From: ZC4RG30 sp963777735
GTDB taxonomy: Bacteria; Pseudomonadota; Gammaproteobacteria; Steroidobacterales; Steroidobacteraceae
Assembly: GCA_963777735.1 (NCBI GenBank)
Contig: CAVZRQ010000008.1
Coordinates: forward strand, 682,001 to 746,000
Direction: 5' to 3'
DNA length: 64,000 nt
Shown here piece by piece: positions 18,616 through 28,272 of the stretch. The notes beneath the pieces are model-generated. The model was not told the origin of the DNA. It did no database searches and saw only the letters and a list, made by a program, of their open reading frames with translations. Made by a program: the position numbers and the translations under genes. Position 1 is the stretch's first letter; each line of letters opens with the position of its first letter.

Positions 18616-19111
18616 ATGAACAAGATGAATTCACTGCGTGCATTGCTGCTGGCGGCGCTGGTGTCGGTGCCCGCGATGGCGGTGGCGCCATCGGGCCCTG
18701 CGCCTGCGTTCAAGCTCGACAGCATGGCCGGCAAGCCGGTCAGCCTCGACCAGTTCAAGGGTCAGGTGGTCATGATCAATTTCTGGGCCACCTGGTGCGG
18801 CCCCTGCCGCACCGAGATGCCCATCCTCGAAAAGCTGCATGCCAAGTACAAGCCCATGGGTTTCACCATGATCGGCGTGAACGTGGAACCGGATTCGAGC
18901 CTCGCCGCCAAGTGGCTGCAGACCACCCCTGTCACCTTTCCGATACTGTTCGACACCAAGAGTGAAGTCAGTAAGCTCTATTCGGTTGCCGGGCATGCCC
19001 AGCACGGTCATCATCGACCGCAAGGGCAACCAGCGGTGGCTGCATCGCGGCTACAAGCCCGGCGACGAAAACGAATACCTGAACCAGATCCGCGCCCTGG
19101 TGCGCGAATAG
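18616..19111 (+). CDS. TlpA-like thioredoxin, one frameshift
   Basis: The reading frame opens with a signal peptide and a thioredoxin fold containing NFWATWCGPCRTEMPIL (Cys61 and Cys64, classic CGPC). It then breaks near 18989-18996. Removing one base there gives SVAGMPSTVIIDRKGNQRW, the normal cis-Pro region, and a stop at 19109-19111, for 164 residues. Left uncorrected, the frame runs to 19137 with an unrelated tail. The length is then 495 bases, a whole number of codons. The product would reduce periplasmic disulfides. It is 11 bases before the DUF4266 gene, a common TlpA/DUF4266/DUF3570 order. Confidence 0.85.
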
Positions 19112-19121
19112 GACCTGATCG

Positions 19122-19349
19122 ATGCGCAAGCGGTTGATGTTCATTGGCCTTTGCGCCCTGCTGGGCGCCTCGGCCTGCGCGCCGCTTGAACCCTGGGTCA
19201 AACCCTACGAGCGCGAGCGCCTGGCCGATCCGGTCATGGCGATCGATCCCAACCCGGTCTCGTCTTCGTACATGGACCACGTCTTCGAGGTTCGCGAAGG
19301 CGCCAAGGGCGCCACCGGCGCCGGCGGCGGCGGCTGCGGCTGCTCGTGA
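19122..19349 (+). CDS. DUF4266 small lipoprotein
   Basis: 75 residues. A lipoprotein signal (LLGASAC, Cys19) is followed by WVKPYERERLADPVMAIDP, which is diagnostic of DUF4266, and a C-terminus ending GGGGCGCS with a Cys-Gly-Cys pair typical of that family. The function is not established. DUF4266 genes are regularly found beside TlpA, DUF3570 and ApbE genes, as here; ApbE lies 3.4 kb away on the other strand. The stop overlaps the start of the DUF3570 gene by one base. The C-terminal Cys pair could bind a metal or be the substrate of the neighbouring thioredoxin; this is inference. Confidence 0.85.
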   Translation: MRKRLMFIGLCALLGASACAPLEPWVKPYERERLADPVMAIDPNPVSSSYMDHVFEVREGAKGATGAGGGGCGCS

Positions 19350-20497
19350 TGCGGCGTTTCCCGCGCATCCCTGCCCTGGCGGCGCTGCTGCTGGCTGCCG
19401 TACCGCCCAGTCTGCCGTGCTGCCTGAAGATCGCGCAGACATCCTGTATCACCGCTACTCCGGCGGTGGCGTCACGGTGGAAGGGCCTTCGGTGCTCGTG
19501 CGCAAGAGTTTCGGGGATTCCTTTTCCGCCACCGCCAACTACTACGTGGATGCCATCACCAGCGCCTCCATCGATGTGGTGGTGTCCGGCGCCAGCCAGT
19601 ACACGGAGCGTCGCGAGCAGAAGAGCCTCGCCCTGGATTACCTGCGCGGCAAGTCGACCTACTCGCTCAGCTACGTGAAAAGCGCCGAGAACGACTACAA
19701 GGCCAGCACATTCTCACTCGGCATCAGCCAGGACATGTTCGGCGACCTGACCACCGTGAGCCTCGGCTATTCGCAGGGCCTCGACAAGGTCGGCAAGCTC
19801 CGTCGACCCCGCCTTCGCGCAGGAGATCGAGCGCCGCAACTACCGCGTGGGCGTGACGCAGGTGCTCACCCGCAACATGCTGCTGGTGCTGAACTTCGAA
19901 ACGGTGACCGAACAGGGCTACCTGCAGAATCCCTACCGGTTCATGCGCTACGTGAACCCGCTGGGCGGCTATATCCGCGCCCCTGAAGAGTTTCCGGCAA
20001 CCCGCACCGGCAACGCCGGCTCGGGGCGCCTGAAGTACTACCTGCCCTGGCGCGCCGCGCTCGAGGGTCAGTATCGCTTCTACTCCGACACCTGGGGCAT
20101 CAACGCCCACACCGGCAGCCTCGGGTACACCCACCCGCTGCCGGGCGGTCGCTGGGTGCTGTCTGGTACTTACCGCTATTACACGCAGAACAGCGCCACT
20201 TTCTTCAGCGATCTCTTTCCCTATGCCGATGCGCAGAACTTCATGGCGCGCGACAAGGAAACTTCGGCTCTGAGCAGCCATACGGTCGGGCTGGGAGCAT
20301 CGTATGAGTTCCCGGTGACCTGGGCGTCGTGGCTGAAGAAAGGCACTGCGAACCTGCAGGTCAACCACATGATGGTGGACTACCGGAAGTTCCGTGACCT
20401 CACAGACTTCCCGCAGGGCAGCGCGAACCCGGGCACCGAGCCGCTGTATTCACTCGACGCCGACATCATCCAGTTTTTCGTGTCTTTCTGGTTCTAG
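19349..20497 (+). CDS. DUF3570 outer-membrane protein, two frameshifts
   Basis: DUF3570 proteins are large outer-membrane beta-barrels found with DUF4266. The start is ATG at 19349, sharing its A with the DUF4266 stop; GTG at 19346 is less likely. The signal peptide runs into a one-base deletion near 19397-19400. The frame then reads SAVLPEDRADILYHRYSGGG, the family's N-terminal signature, and is broken again by an extra base near 19798, after which VDPAFAQEIERRNYRVGV resumes. Corrected, the protein is 382 residues and ends FFVSFWF, a barrel terminus with a final aromatic. The 3' end overlaps the convergent ModE-like gene by 32 bases. Confidence 0.82.
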
Positions 20498-20903
20498 GCG
20501 GTTCCGCACCGGCGCCAGTCACGGAGCGTTTGATCGGTCGCCGTGAGGCCACTGGTTCGGCCGGTTTGCCACCCGCATGGACGCCTGCGAATGTCTTCAG
20601 GGCAAGGGCATCCACTGCTGCCTCGAAACTGCGGTAGTCGGCCACCAGCTGGCGGCCGAATTCGGTCAGTCGAGCGCCGCCCCCATCCTTCCCGCCGACG
20701 CTCAGTTCTGCAACAGGCTGACTGAACCCTTCGTTCGTGCTGTGCAACAGCAGCCAGCCTCGCCGGTAACTCATGCCCAGCGCGCGCGCCGCCGCCGAGA
20801 GCGAGCCGGAGCGTTCGATTCCCTCCAGCAGGCCGATCTTCCCCGGACCCAGTGAACAGGTGCCGGAGAAGTCGATGCGGATATGCGCCTGGGGCTTGAT
20901 CAT
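20466..20903 (-). CDS. ModE-type winged-helix regulator
   Basis: 145 residues. Residues of about 18-85 match the N-terminal DNA-binding domain of ModE (LLEGIERSGSLSAAARALGMSYRRGW, a LysR-like winged helix, then KDGGGARLTEFGRQLV). The C-terminal molybdate-binding (Mop) domains of full ModE are missing; instead there is a short basic tail. Such stand-alone ModE-N proteins often regulate molybdenum-related genes. Here the nearest candidate targets are the cytochrome/sugar-dehydrogenase gene and the IorAB molybdenum hydroxylase 26 kb away. Its own promoter would lie in 20904-20939 or further upstream. It converges on and overlaps the DUF3570 gene. Confidence 0.85.
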   Translation of the reverse strand: MIKPQAHIRIDFSGTCSLGPGKIGLLEGIERSGSLSAAARALGMSYRRGWLLLHSTNEGFSQPVAELSVGGKDGGGARLTEFGRQLVADYRSFEAAVDALALKTFAGVHAGGKPAEPVASRRPIKRSVTGAGAEPPRTRKTRKTG

Positions 20904-20939
20904 GTTGGCGATAAACGCGCCGGCATGGACCAGCCCTGA

Positions 20940-22675
20940 CTACTTCCCTGCGTAGGAGATACGGTAGATCAGGTTCGAGCCGTCATCACTGAGCAACAAT
21001 GAGCCGTCCTTCGCAACCGCAATGGCCACAGGCCGACCCCAGGCACCGCCGTCTTCGGTGATGAACCCGGTCATGAAGTCGACGTATTCACCTGTCGGCA
21101 CGTTATTGCGCAGCGGCACCGTCACGATCTTGTGGCCGGTGCGGTAAGCCGCGGTTCCACGAGCCATGCAGCACGGCGAAGCCCACGCCGCGATACTCCT
21201 TCGGGAATGCGGACTTGCCACTTTTCGCGGTGTAGAACTTGATGTTCGTTGCCGCCGAGTGCGCGGTGAAGGGCACGTCCGGGTTCGTGATCTTGCCGGC
21301 GAGATCCGGGCGATGGTCTTTCAGGCGCGGGTCCACGTTGTTGCCCATGTAGTACCAGGGCCAGCCGTAGAATGCGCCTTCCTTCACGCGCGTCACGTAG
21401 TCCGGCACGAGGTCGTCGCCCAGCTGGTCCCGCTCGTTCACGGCGCACCAGATATCGCCGGTGGCAGGCTGGATGGTCATGCCGACGCAGTTGCGCAGAC
21501 CGGTGGCGAAGGTGCGGCCCTTCGTGTCACCGCCCACATCGAACACCCGCACGGCGGCACGGTTTTCTTCCGTGCCCCAGGCCGCACCGAAGCCATGCGC
21601 TGCCTCCCAGGCCTGCACTTCGGCAGGGGTCTTCTTCGCGATGTCTTCTGCCACGTTCGACAGCGAACCCACCGACACATACATGCGCTTGCCATTGGCG
21701 GAGAACGCGATGTCACGGGTGAAATGGCCACCGCCGGCAGGCGAGAGCTGCGGAATCACCACCTCGGGCACGCTCATGGCCGTCGTGATGCCCTTCTTGT
21801 AGGCATAACGCACCACACGATTCACCTCGGCCACATACACCCACTTGGGGTTGGATGCGGAGGGGTGGAACGCCATGCCATACGGCTGCTGCAGACCCTG
21901 CGCGAATACCGTCGGGGTTGCGGTCTTGCCGTCTGCCGACGGGCGCAGCAGCTTGATGCGGCCGGAGTTGGTTTCGGCCAGGAAGATGTCGCCATTGGGC
22001 GCGACCAGCATCGAGCGTGGGCCGGTGAGCCCTGTGAGGAAAGTCTCGACCTGGAAGCCCGGCGGCAGCTTGAGCGCTGCACCGGCGGGCTTCTCGCACC
22101 ACGCGCGGGAAGTTCGTTGGCCGACGGCGAGGCAAAGGGCGCAGGCAGCTTGGTGATGTCCACCTTGTGCACAACACCCGGCGCGTCCTTCTTCCACTCG
22201 GGATCGCCCTTGGGGGCTGCCGCAGCCGGAGGCGCGGGGGACGGAAACCGCCAGCGCCGCCGCCCGGGGGGCCTCCGGCACGGGCCGGGGCTGCCAGCGT
22301 GCCATCGCGCACTGCCGTGAAATAGGCGACCAGATCGTCGCGGTCTTTCTGCTCTGCCACGGGGATGACCATCGAGGAGCCGGGCACCACGTTGGTGGGC
22401 GCCGCCAGGAACCGGGACAGCGTGGCACCATCCCAGGTCAGGCCCGAGCCCTTCATGGCGGCGGTGTAGCCGAATGGGGTGGCTGCCGCCTTGCGACCCA
22501 CGATGCCCTTCAGGTCAGGGCCCTGCGCACCCCCGTTGTCATTGGGTTCGGCGCTGTGGCACAGCGCGCACTGTGCGGCAAAAAACCGCTTTCCTGCATT
22601 GGCGTCAGCGGAAAACACAGGCGCTGAGGCAGCACCGAGCACTGCCATCGCAGCAAAGGTCATACGGATTTTCAT
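20940..22675 (-). CDS. Cytochrome c/PQQ-type sugar dehydrogenase fusion, three frameshifts
   Basis: The start MKIRMTFAAM opens a signal peptide; residues 30-110 form a class I cytochrome c domain (CALCH at 36-40, then GPDLKGIVGR). A Gly/Pro-rich linker leads to a six-bladed sugar/sorbosone dehydrogenase domain (LPPGFQVETFLTGL, NGDIFLAETNSGRI and HGSWNR). The frame is broken three times: a missing C in a run of five near 22236-22240, a missing base near 22090-22100 and an extra base near 21149-21152. Corrected, it is 578 residues. PQQ-dependent soluble or membrane-anchored glucose/sorbosone dehydrogenases pass electrons to cytochrome c, so the N-terminal haem would be the acceptor. The physiological substrate is unknown. 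Confidence 0.82.
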
Positions 22676-22787
22676 GAGGCCCCCAGGACTTGTCGGAACA
22701 ACTGCATCTGACCAGAGTAGCCCGATTCCGGGCCGCACTCCAAAAAAGTCTGCACCCGGCCGCTGTCGAATTGCGAAAGTGGTGGCC

Positions 22788-23789
22788 TCAGGGCGGCTGC
22801 AACCCCTTCGAGTAGCTCACCTTGCCATCCGCGGCAATGACGATGGCGTCGGCGTCGGGCAGGGTATTGATGAACTCGAGCCCGGCCTTCGGGCCCAGGA
22901 TGAACACGGTCTTGGTCAGCCCGTCGGTGCGGGTCGCATTCGAGGCGATGATGGTGACACTGCGCACCTCATGCGGCGACAGCCCGGTTTTCGGATTGAG
23001 TATGTGGTGGTAGCGCACCCCGCCCTCGTCGAAGAACCGCTCGTAGTCACCGGAGGTTGAGAACGCCGCGTCTACCAGCGGCACACGCAGCACGACTTCA
23101 TCCTTGCGGTCGGGGTGGCGAATGCCGACCACCCATGGCTTGCCGAAACGATCGCCACTGACCCGTGTGTCGCCGCCGGCATTGACCATCGCATGCGTCA
23201 CGCCGAGGGACTTCAGGATCTCGATGCCGCGATCCACAGCATGACCTTTGGCGATGCCGCCGAGATCGATGCGCATGCCGGGCTTGCCGAATGCCACCGT
23301 GCGTTTTGCAGGATCGAGGATGAGCTGGCGGTAGTCGACACTCTGCAGCGCAGTGGCGATGGCCTTGTTGTCGGGCCGCTGATGTGCTCGGTAGTCGTAG
23401 AGGTAGCCGACACTGGCATAGGTGATGTCGAAGGCGCCCGAGGAGAGCCGCGAATATTGCTGCGCAGTCTCCAGCAGCAGGAACAGCTCAGCCGAAATCG
23501 GCACCGGTGCCTTCGCCGCATTGGCATTGACGCGCGAGACTTCGGAATCCGGCTTGTAGGTGCTCATCAGCGCATCGATGCGCCGCATGTCCGCCAGTAC
23601 GGCTTCCATCGCCGCATCCCCCTGCTTGCGATCCACAGCCCACAGCTCCACGGCGCAGCGCGTTCCCATGATCGCTTCTTCGCGATAGAGCCATTCAGCC
23701 TGAACGGCGGCTGAATGAAATGCCGCGCAGATCAGCACCACCATTGCAGTGAACTGTCGCCATTGAGTAACAGCAGGAGCATTCTTCAT
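22788..23789 (-). CDS. apbE: FAD:protein FMN transferase
   Basis: 333 residues from ATG 23789; a longer reading begins inside the upstream gap without a signal. A signal peptide (about 1-32) is followed by ApbE motifs: MGTRCAVEL near the N-terminus, MRIDLGGIAKGHAVDRG for the FAD/Mg site, VNAGGDTRVSG, and GLTKTVFILG near the C-terminus. ApbE attaches FMN to a Thr or Ser of periplasmic redox proteins. In many genomes it sits with DUF4266/DUF3570/TlpA genes, all of which lie at 18.6-20.5 kb. It is divergent from the SYLF gene across 80 bases. Confidence 0.92.
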   Translation of the reverse strand: MKNAPAVTQWRQFTAMVVLICAAFHSAAVQAEWLYREEAIMGTRCAVELWAVDRKQGDAAMEAVLADMRRIDALMSTYKPDSEVSRVNANAAKAPVPISAELFLLLETAQQYSRLSSGAFDITYASVGYLYDYRAHQRPDNKAIATALQSVDYRQLILDPAKRTVAFGKPGMRIDLGGIAKGHAVDRGIEILKSLGVTHAMVNAGGDTRVSGDRFGKPWVVGIRHPDRKDEVVLRVPLVDAAFSTSGDYERFFDEGGVRYHHILNPKTGLSPHEVRSVTIIASNATRTDGLTKTVFILGPKAGLEFINTLPDADAIVIAADGKVSYSKGLQPP

Positions 23790-23869
23790 TCGCGCACGAT
23801 ACCGCAGCTGCGGTGGCTGGAGTAAGCTCTGGCGACACACATTGAACCCGTTCACGGAGGTTCTGCAGC

Positions 23870-24709
23870 ATGACCCGATCGATCCGACATTTCTCCGTCG
23901 CGCTGGTGGCGTTGTTGGCCATCGCCGCGCAAGGCACTGCCCATGCACAGGCTCGCGAGGAAGCCAAACTGCTGGTCGCGACCGAGGTACTGGAAGAGCT
24001 GCGCGGGCAGCGCGACCAGCGGATCCCCGAGCACCTGCTGCAGCGCGCCTATGGCGTGGCCGTGATTCCCTCGGTTACCAAGGTTGCCCTCTTTCTGGGT
24101 GGGCGTCGCGGCAGCGGCGTGCTGGTGGTGCGCGACAGCAGCGGCCGGTTCACCAATCCGGTGTTCGTCAATCTCACGGGTGGCAGCGTCGGCTGGCAGT
24201 TCGGTGCGCAGGAAACCGACATCGTGCTGGTGTTCACCACCAAGCGCGGCGTCGAAGGCATCGCCGATGGCCGGCTCACACTGGGCGCAGGCGCTTCGGT
24301 AGCCGCGGGGCCGGTGGGCCGCCAGGCCGAAGTCGCGGCCAGCACCAATGCCGAGGTTTATGCCTACTCCCGCTCACGCGGCCTGTTCCTGGGTGTGGCC
24401 CTGGATGGCACCGCCATCACCATCGATACCAAGGGCAATCGCGCGTTCTACGACAAACGCGATGTGCTGCCATCTGAAATCATGAGCGGCGCGGCCACGT
24501 CGAATTCGGAGAACGCGCGCCGTTTCCTGGCAGCGCTGGCGCAGAGCACAGGTGAGTCAGCGGCAGCAGCCGCTTCCAGCAGCACGCCACCCGCAGGGAC
24601 CGTAAGCAGCACGGCAGTGGCACCAGCCCAGAACTCCGCGCCCCCTTCCGGAGAGGTGAAGACCTTCCCGATGGAAGACCCGACGCCAGGCCAGGAACCG
24701 CCCCGCTAG
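23870..24709 (+). CDS. SYLF-domain (Ysc84-like) lipid-binding protein
   Basis: 279 residues. A signal peptide ends AHA. The SYLF/Ysc84 domain covers about 45-205 (HLLQRAYGVAVIPSVTKV, GGSVGWQFGAQETDIVLVF and AEVYAYSRSRGLFLGVALDG). The last 70 residues are a low-complexity Ala/Ser/Pro tail ending TPGQEPPR. SYLF domains bind phosphoinositides or lipids; bacterial members are periplasmic and mostly uncharacterised. It is transcribed alone, divergent from apbE and convergent with the transporter gene whose stop is 9 bases away. Confidence 0.9.
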   Translation: MTRSIRHFSVALVALLAIAAQGTAHAQAREEAKLLVATEVLEELRGQRDQRIPEHLLQRAYGVAVIPSVTKVALFLGGRRGSGVLVVRDSSGRFTNPVFVNLTGGSVGWQFGAQETDIVLVFTTKRGVEGIADGRLTLGAGASVAAGPVGRQAEVAASTNAEVYAYSRSRGLFLGVALDGTAITIDTKGNRAFYDKRDVLPSEIMSGAATSNSENARRFLAALAQSTGESAAAAASSSTPPAGTVSSTAVAPAQNSAPPSGEVKTFPMEDPTPGQEPPR

Positions 24710-24717
24710 AGTTACCT

Positions 24718-25623
24718 TCAGCGGGGAAGCAGCCACAGGGCAAGCGGCACGTAGGCGAGCGCCAGCAGCACCGAGATCGAGGCTGCGCTTGCTGCGAGCT
24801 CGCGGTGCAGGTGCTCGCGATTGGCGATGACCACCGCGCTGAAACCGATAGGCGCTGCAGAGCCCAGCAGCACCACCGAACGCAGCAATCCTTCGAGATC
24901 GAACAACCACACGCAGCAGAACCCCAGCAGCAGGCCGGCCCCGATGCGCAGTGCCAGCGCCGCCAGCACCCGGCCATCACGCAGCAACCGGGCATCAAAC
25001 AGCACACCGAGTGCCACGATCACCAGCAGCAGGATCAGGCGACCGACCGTGCCCAGTACCGCCACCAACCACGTCCGGCAGCGCGACGCCTGTGCCATTC
25101 AGCACCAGGGCCGCGAGCAAAGCCCACAGCGGCGGAAAGCTGGCCACTCGCCGCAGGATGGCCACGAACCCCGTGCCATGCCCGCCGTACCAGGCCGCGA
25201 TGACATACACCAGGCTGCCCGCGCAAAGCGCGTTGCCGAGGTCGAACAGGGCCAGGTGCGCAAACCCCACCTGCCCCCATACCGCGATGACAAACGGAAA
25301 CAGGAAACCGTTGTTGATCGACATGCCGCAGAGGGTGAGCGCGCCCTGCTCTGGGCGTGGCAGTTTCATGATCCGGCCGACCAGCAGCGACAGACCCAGC
25401 GTGACCAGGATGATCAGCACCGCGCTGACAGGCAGCGCGATCAGTTCGCGCTGCAGGGGTATGCGCGACGACATCGGCCAGGAACAGCGCCGGCAGGCCG
25501 ACGGTGATCACCAGCTGCAGCATCTTGCCCGGCATGGGGTGGCTGGAGCCAGCCGCGCCGCCGGGCCAGATAGCCGGCGGCAAACAACGCGATCAGCAAG
25601 GCAATGCGGATTTCAACGGACAT
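24718..25623 (-). CDS. AEC-family (auxin efflux carrier-like) transporter, three frameshifts
   Basis: The reading starts MSVEIRIALLIALFAAGYLA and continues through MLQLVITVGLPALFLADV. It is broken by one extra base near 25545-25562, another near 25467-25474 and a third near 25072, where CTGCCGGACG should read on into WLVAVLGTVG. Corrected, the protein is 300 residues with about ten hydrophobic helices, the usual AEC-family size. The motif NNGFLFPFVIAVWG and the hydrophobic N- and C-halves match the family. AEC carriers export or import small organic anions; the substrate is unknown. It faces SYLF at its 3' end and diverges from the small gene at 25669. Confidence 0.82.
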
Positions 25624-25668
25624 GCTGGAGAATACTTCTGGCGGCAACGGCTGGTATCATGCCACGCC

Positions 25669-25941
25669 ATGCCGATCATTCAATCCGCGCACAACCTGCG
25701 CAAACCACACAGCGAAGAGCCAGCGCCCTATGGCATTCGCGTCAGCCTGCAGACCAACGATCCGTTCCGCAAGCTGGTAGGCCCGGACTGGCATCGCCTG
25801 CACTGGTTTCGCAGCGCTCCGGAGCGGGATGCCGCGCTGGCGGAAATGAGCCGGCGGCACGACTATTCGCGGCCGAAGGATGCGCCAACACTGACCTACA
25901 CCAAGGTCGAGAATCTCGCTGCGAGCCGCGGCCTGGCCTAG
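25669..25941 (+). CDS. Small cytosolic protein of unknown function
   Basis: 90 residues beginning MPIIQSAHNLRKPHSEEPAPYG; no signal peptide or membrane segment. It reads YGIRVSLQTNDPFRKLVGPDW and then HRLHWFRSAPERDAALAEM, an arrangement common in small conserved gammaproteobacterial proteins of unknown role. The start ATG at 25669 is chosen because the longer in-frame stretch upstream would overlap the divergent transporter gene. It converges with the patatin gene, with the stops 18 bases apart. Confidence 0.75.
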   Translation: MPIIQSAHNLRKPHSEEPAPYGIRVSLQTNDPFRKLVGPDWHRLHWFRSAPERDAALAEMSRRHDYSRPKDAPTLTYTKVENLAASRGLA

Positions 25942-25959
25942 CAGCCCGCGCTGGCTGGA

Positions 25960-28211
25960 TCAGAAGCTCCGGCCGAGCGAGAGATAGAACGCCTGTCGGC
26001 CGGCCGTGTCGTAACCGGCCGCAAGCCACGCCGGACCCAGGAATGTATCCAGGCCGAAGAACAGGCTCATGTTCTTGCGAGCGCCTCCCAGACTCATGTC
26101 GGTGCGCTCCTCCCAGACATTGCCCGCTTCCAGCGACATACCCGCATACAGCGGCACATTCAGGAACCCCTCGCCGCCACTGCCCACCTTGCGGAAGTAG
26201 ATCAGCCTCGCGATGCTGTAGTGCGGGCCGATGAGGGAATCTGCCGACCTGCCTGACAGATTCAGGAATCCCCCCAAAGGGAAGTAGCTGCGCTCATCGG
26301 CGAGCTCCGCATTCAGCAAGGTTCCGGCAGAAGCCCAGGCCATGACCGTGTTCTTGCCCCAGGAGTGCGCACGACGCCAGTCGACGGTGACCGAATCGGA
26401 AACCCGATCCAGCGTGCGGCCGGAAACCTGGCCGCGCCATTCCACCCGGGCAGACTCGCCACGCCGTGGAAATGCAGCACTGTCCAGACTGTCGAAGCTG
26501 TAACGGGCAAACAGCTCGTTGTTCTGGAAGGAAAGCGACGGCTCGGTGACATCACCAAGACGCACGCGCGACCGGCCGATCTCCCGTTCGGCGCCGACAC
26601 GCACTTCGCCGGAAAGACCGATCTCGCGCCCAAGGCTGCCACCGAAACGCAGGGAGCGCACGCGCAACTCGCCGACCTGCGTGTCATCCGCGAACTGCGG
26701 CACGGCGCGGATCTGGAACAGCGCGGAAGGCTCGACGAACCAGCGTCGTTTGAGCGAGAACGGGAGGTAGAGCTCCGTGCCCAGTCGCGGGTTGCCGCCG
26801 AGCTGCCCATCCCAGCTCCATTCCGCGCCCACAGCATTGAGATCCGTGAACACCAGGCGCGCGGCGGCATCGAAGGTCGAATTGCCGTAGAAATCGTCCT
26901 GCAACCGCAGGCCAATGCGCAGATAGTTCGGTCCCCAGGAATTCGGACGCACGCTGAACACGAGGTCCGCAGTATCTGACTTCCCCGAAGTGTCCGCAGG
27001 TTCGCCGTTGGGCCGCTCCAGGTGGTAGTCCACCGATTCGAGCAGCCCCTGTCCGTAATAACGACTGACACGGCGCGTGAGCACCGCCACATCCAGCGGC
27101 GCACCCACGAGACTTCCAAACTGGACATCCACCGGCTGCGCGTAAGGAGCGGAATTCGTATCGGCTCGCACTGCACGGATCACCGGCATCTCATGCGGCT
27201 GCCGGCGCGCTGCGAGGTACTGCTCGTATTGATCGGCAGGCAACGCCAGTGGCAGCAGTTTCTCGCGCACAGCCGCCGCCGCCACGGAGCCGGCGGTCAT
27301 GATCTTGCGCATGCTGGTGAAACTGTAGGAGGACACGCTCGGCAGTGCGGGACTGACCAGCACGTCCTGACTGGTCAGCGACGCAAGCTGCTGCTCGCTT
27401 TCACGCCGGATCAGGATCGTGAGCATCTGGTTGGCGACATTGGTCACCGAATCCAGATCCTCGCGCGACGACAGCGGATTGCCCACATCCACGACGATCA
27501 GCCGATCCACATTCATGGCGCGGGCCACATCGACCGGCAGATTGTTGGTGACGCCGCCATCCACCAGCAGGCGACCCTGCCGCTCCACCGGGGCGAAAAT
27601 ACCGGGCGCCGACAGGCTGGCCCGCAAGCGCGGTGGCGAGATCGCCGTCGCTCATGATCACGGATGCGCCGGTTTCAAGATCGGTGGCCACTGCCCGGAA
27701 TGGCGTTGGCAACTCGTCGAAGTCTGGTTGCCGTTGCCACTGGCAGGCACAACGTGCGCAGCAGCTGGCTGAGTTTCTGCCCCTGGATCAGGCCACTCGG
27801 CGTATGGAAGCGGCCGTCACGGAAACCCAGTGGCAGCTGTACCAGGAACTCCCGGTCTTCGGACTTGCGGCGAAAACTCAGGCCATTGCGTTGCGGCCGA
27901 TCCCGCAATGCATCCTGCCAGTCCACACCCGCCAGCTCGCGCTCGATCTGTGCGGCGGACATGCCACTGGCGTAGAGACCACCAACTACTGCACCCATGC
28001 TGGTGCCCGCGATGGCGTCGATGGGGATGCGCATTTCTTCCAGTTTCTTCAGCACACCCACATGCGCCGCACCGCGCGCGCCGCCGCCGGACAGGACCAG
28101 ACCGATACGCTGGCGCCCAGGTTCCGCGCGCGGCGGCTCCGCCGCGGCCACCGGCAGAGCGGCGACCAGGCAGGTCAAACCGGCCAGCAATGCAAGGAAA
28201 AAGGAGCGCAT
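25960..28211 (-). CDS. PlpD-like patatin phospholipase with beta-barrel, two frameshifts
   Basis: A signal peptide (1-24) precedes a patatin domain with IGLVLSGGGARGAAHVGV (oxyanion hole, 42-47), the nucleophile elbow GTSMG (Ser71) and the catalytic Asp in DGGVTNNLP. The middle part carries a POTRA-like segment and the last 350 residues form amphipathic strands ending FYLSLGRSF, as in a 16-strand Omp85-type barrel. This order is that of PlpD, a type Vd autotransporter lipase. An extra base near 27725 and another near 27625 split the reading; corrected it is 749 residues. It is divergent from the TPR membrane protein. A secreted phospholipase that is also its own outer-membrane pore is inferred. 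Confidence 0.88.
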
Positions 28212-28272
28212 CAGGGGCGCAAGGATAATCGGCCTCGCCGCCGCTTGGCCATGCACGGTAAGCTTGGCAGCC

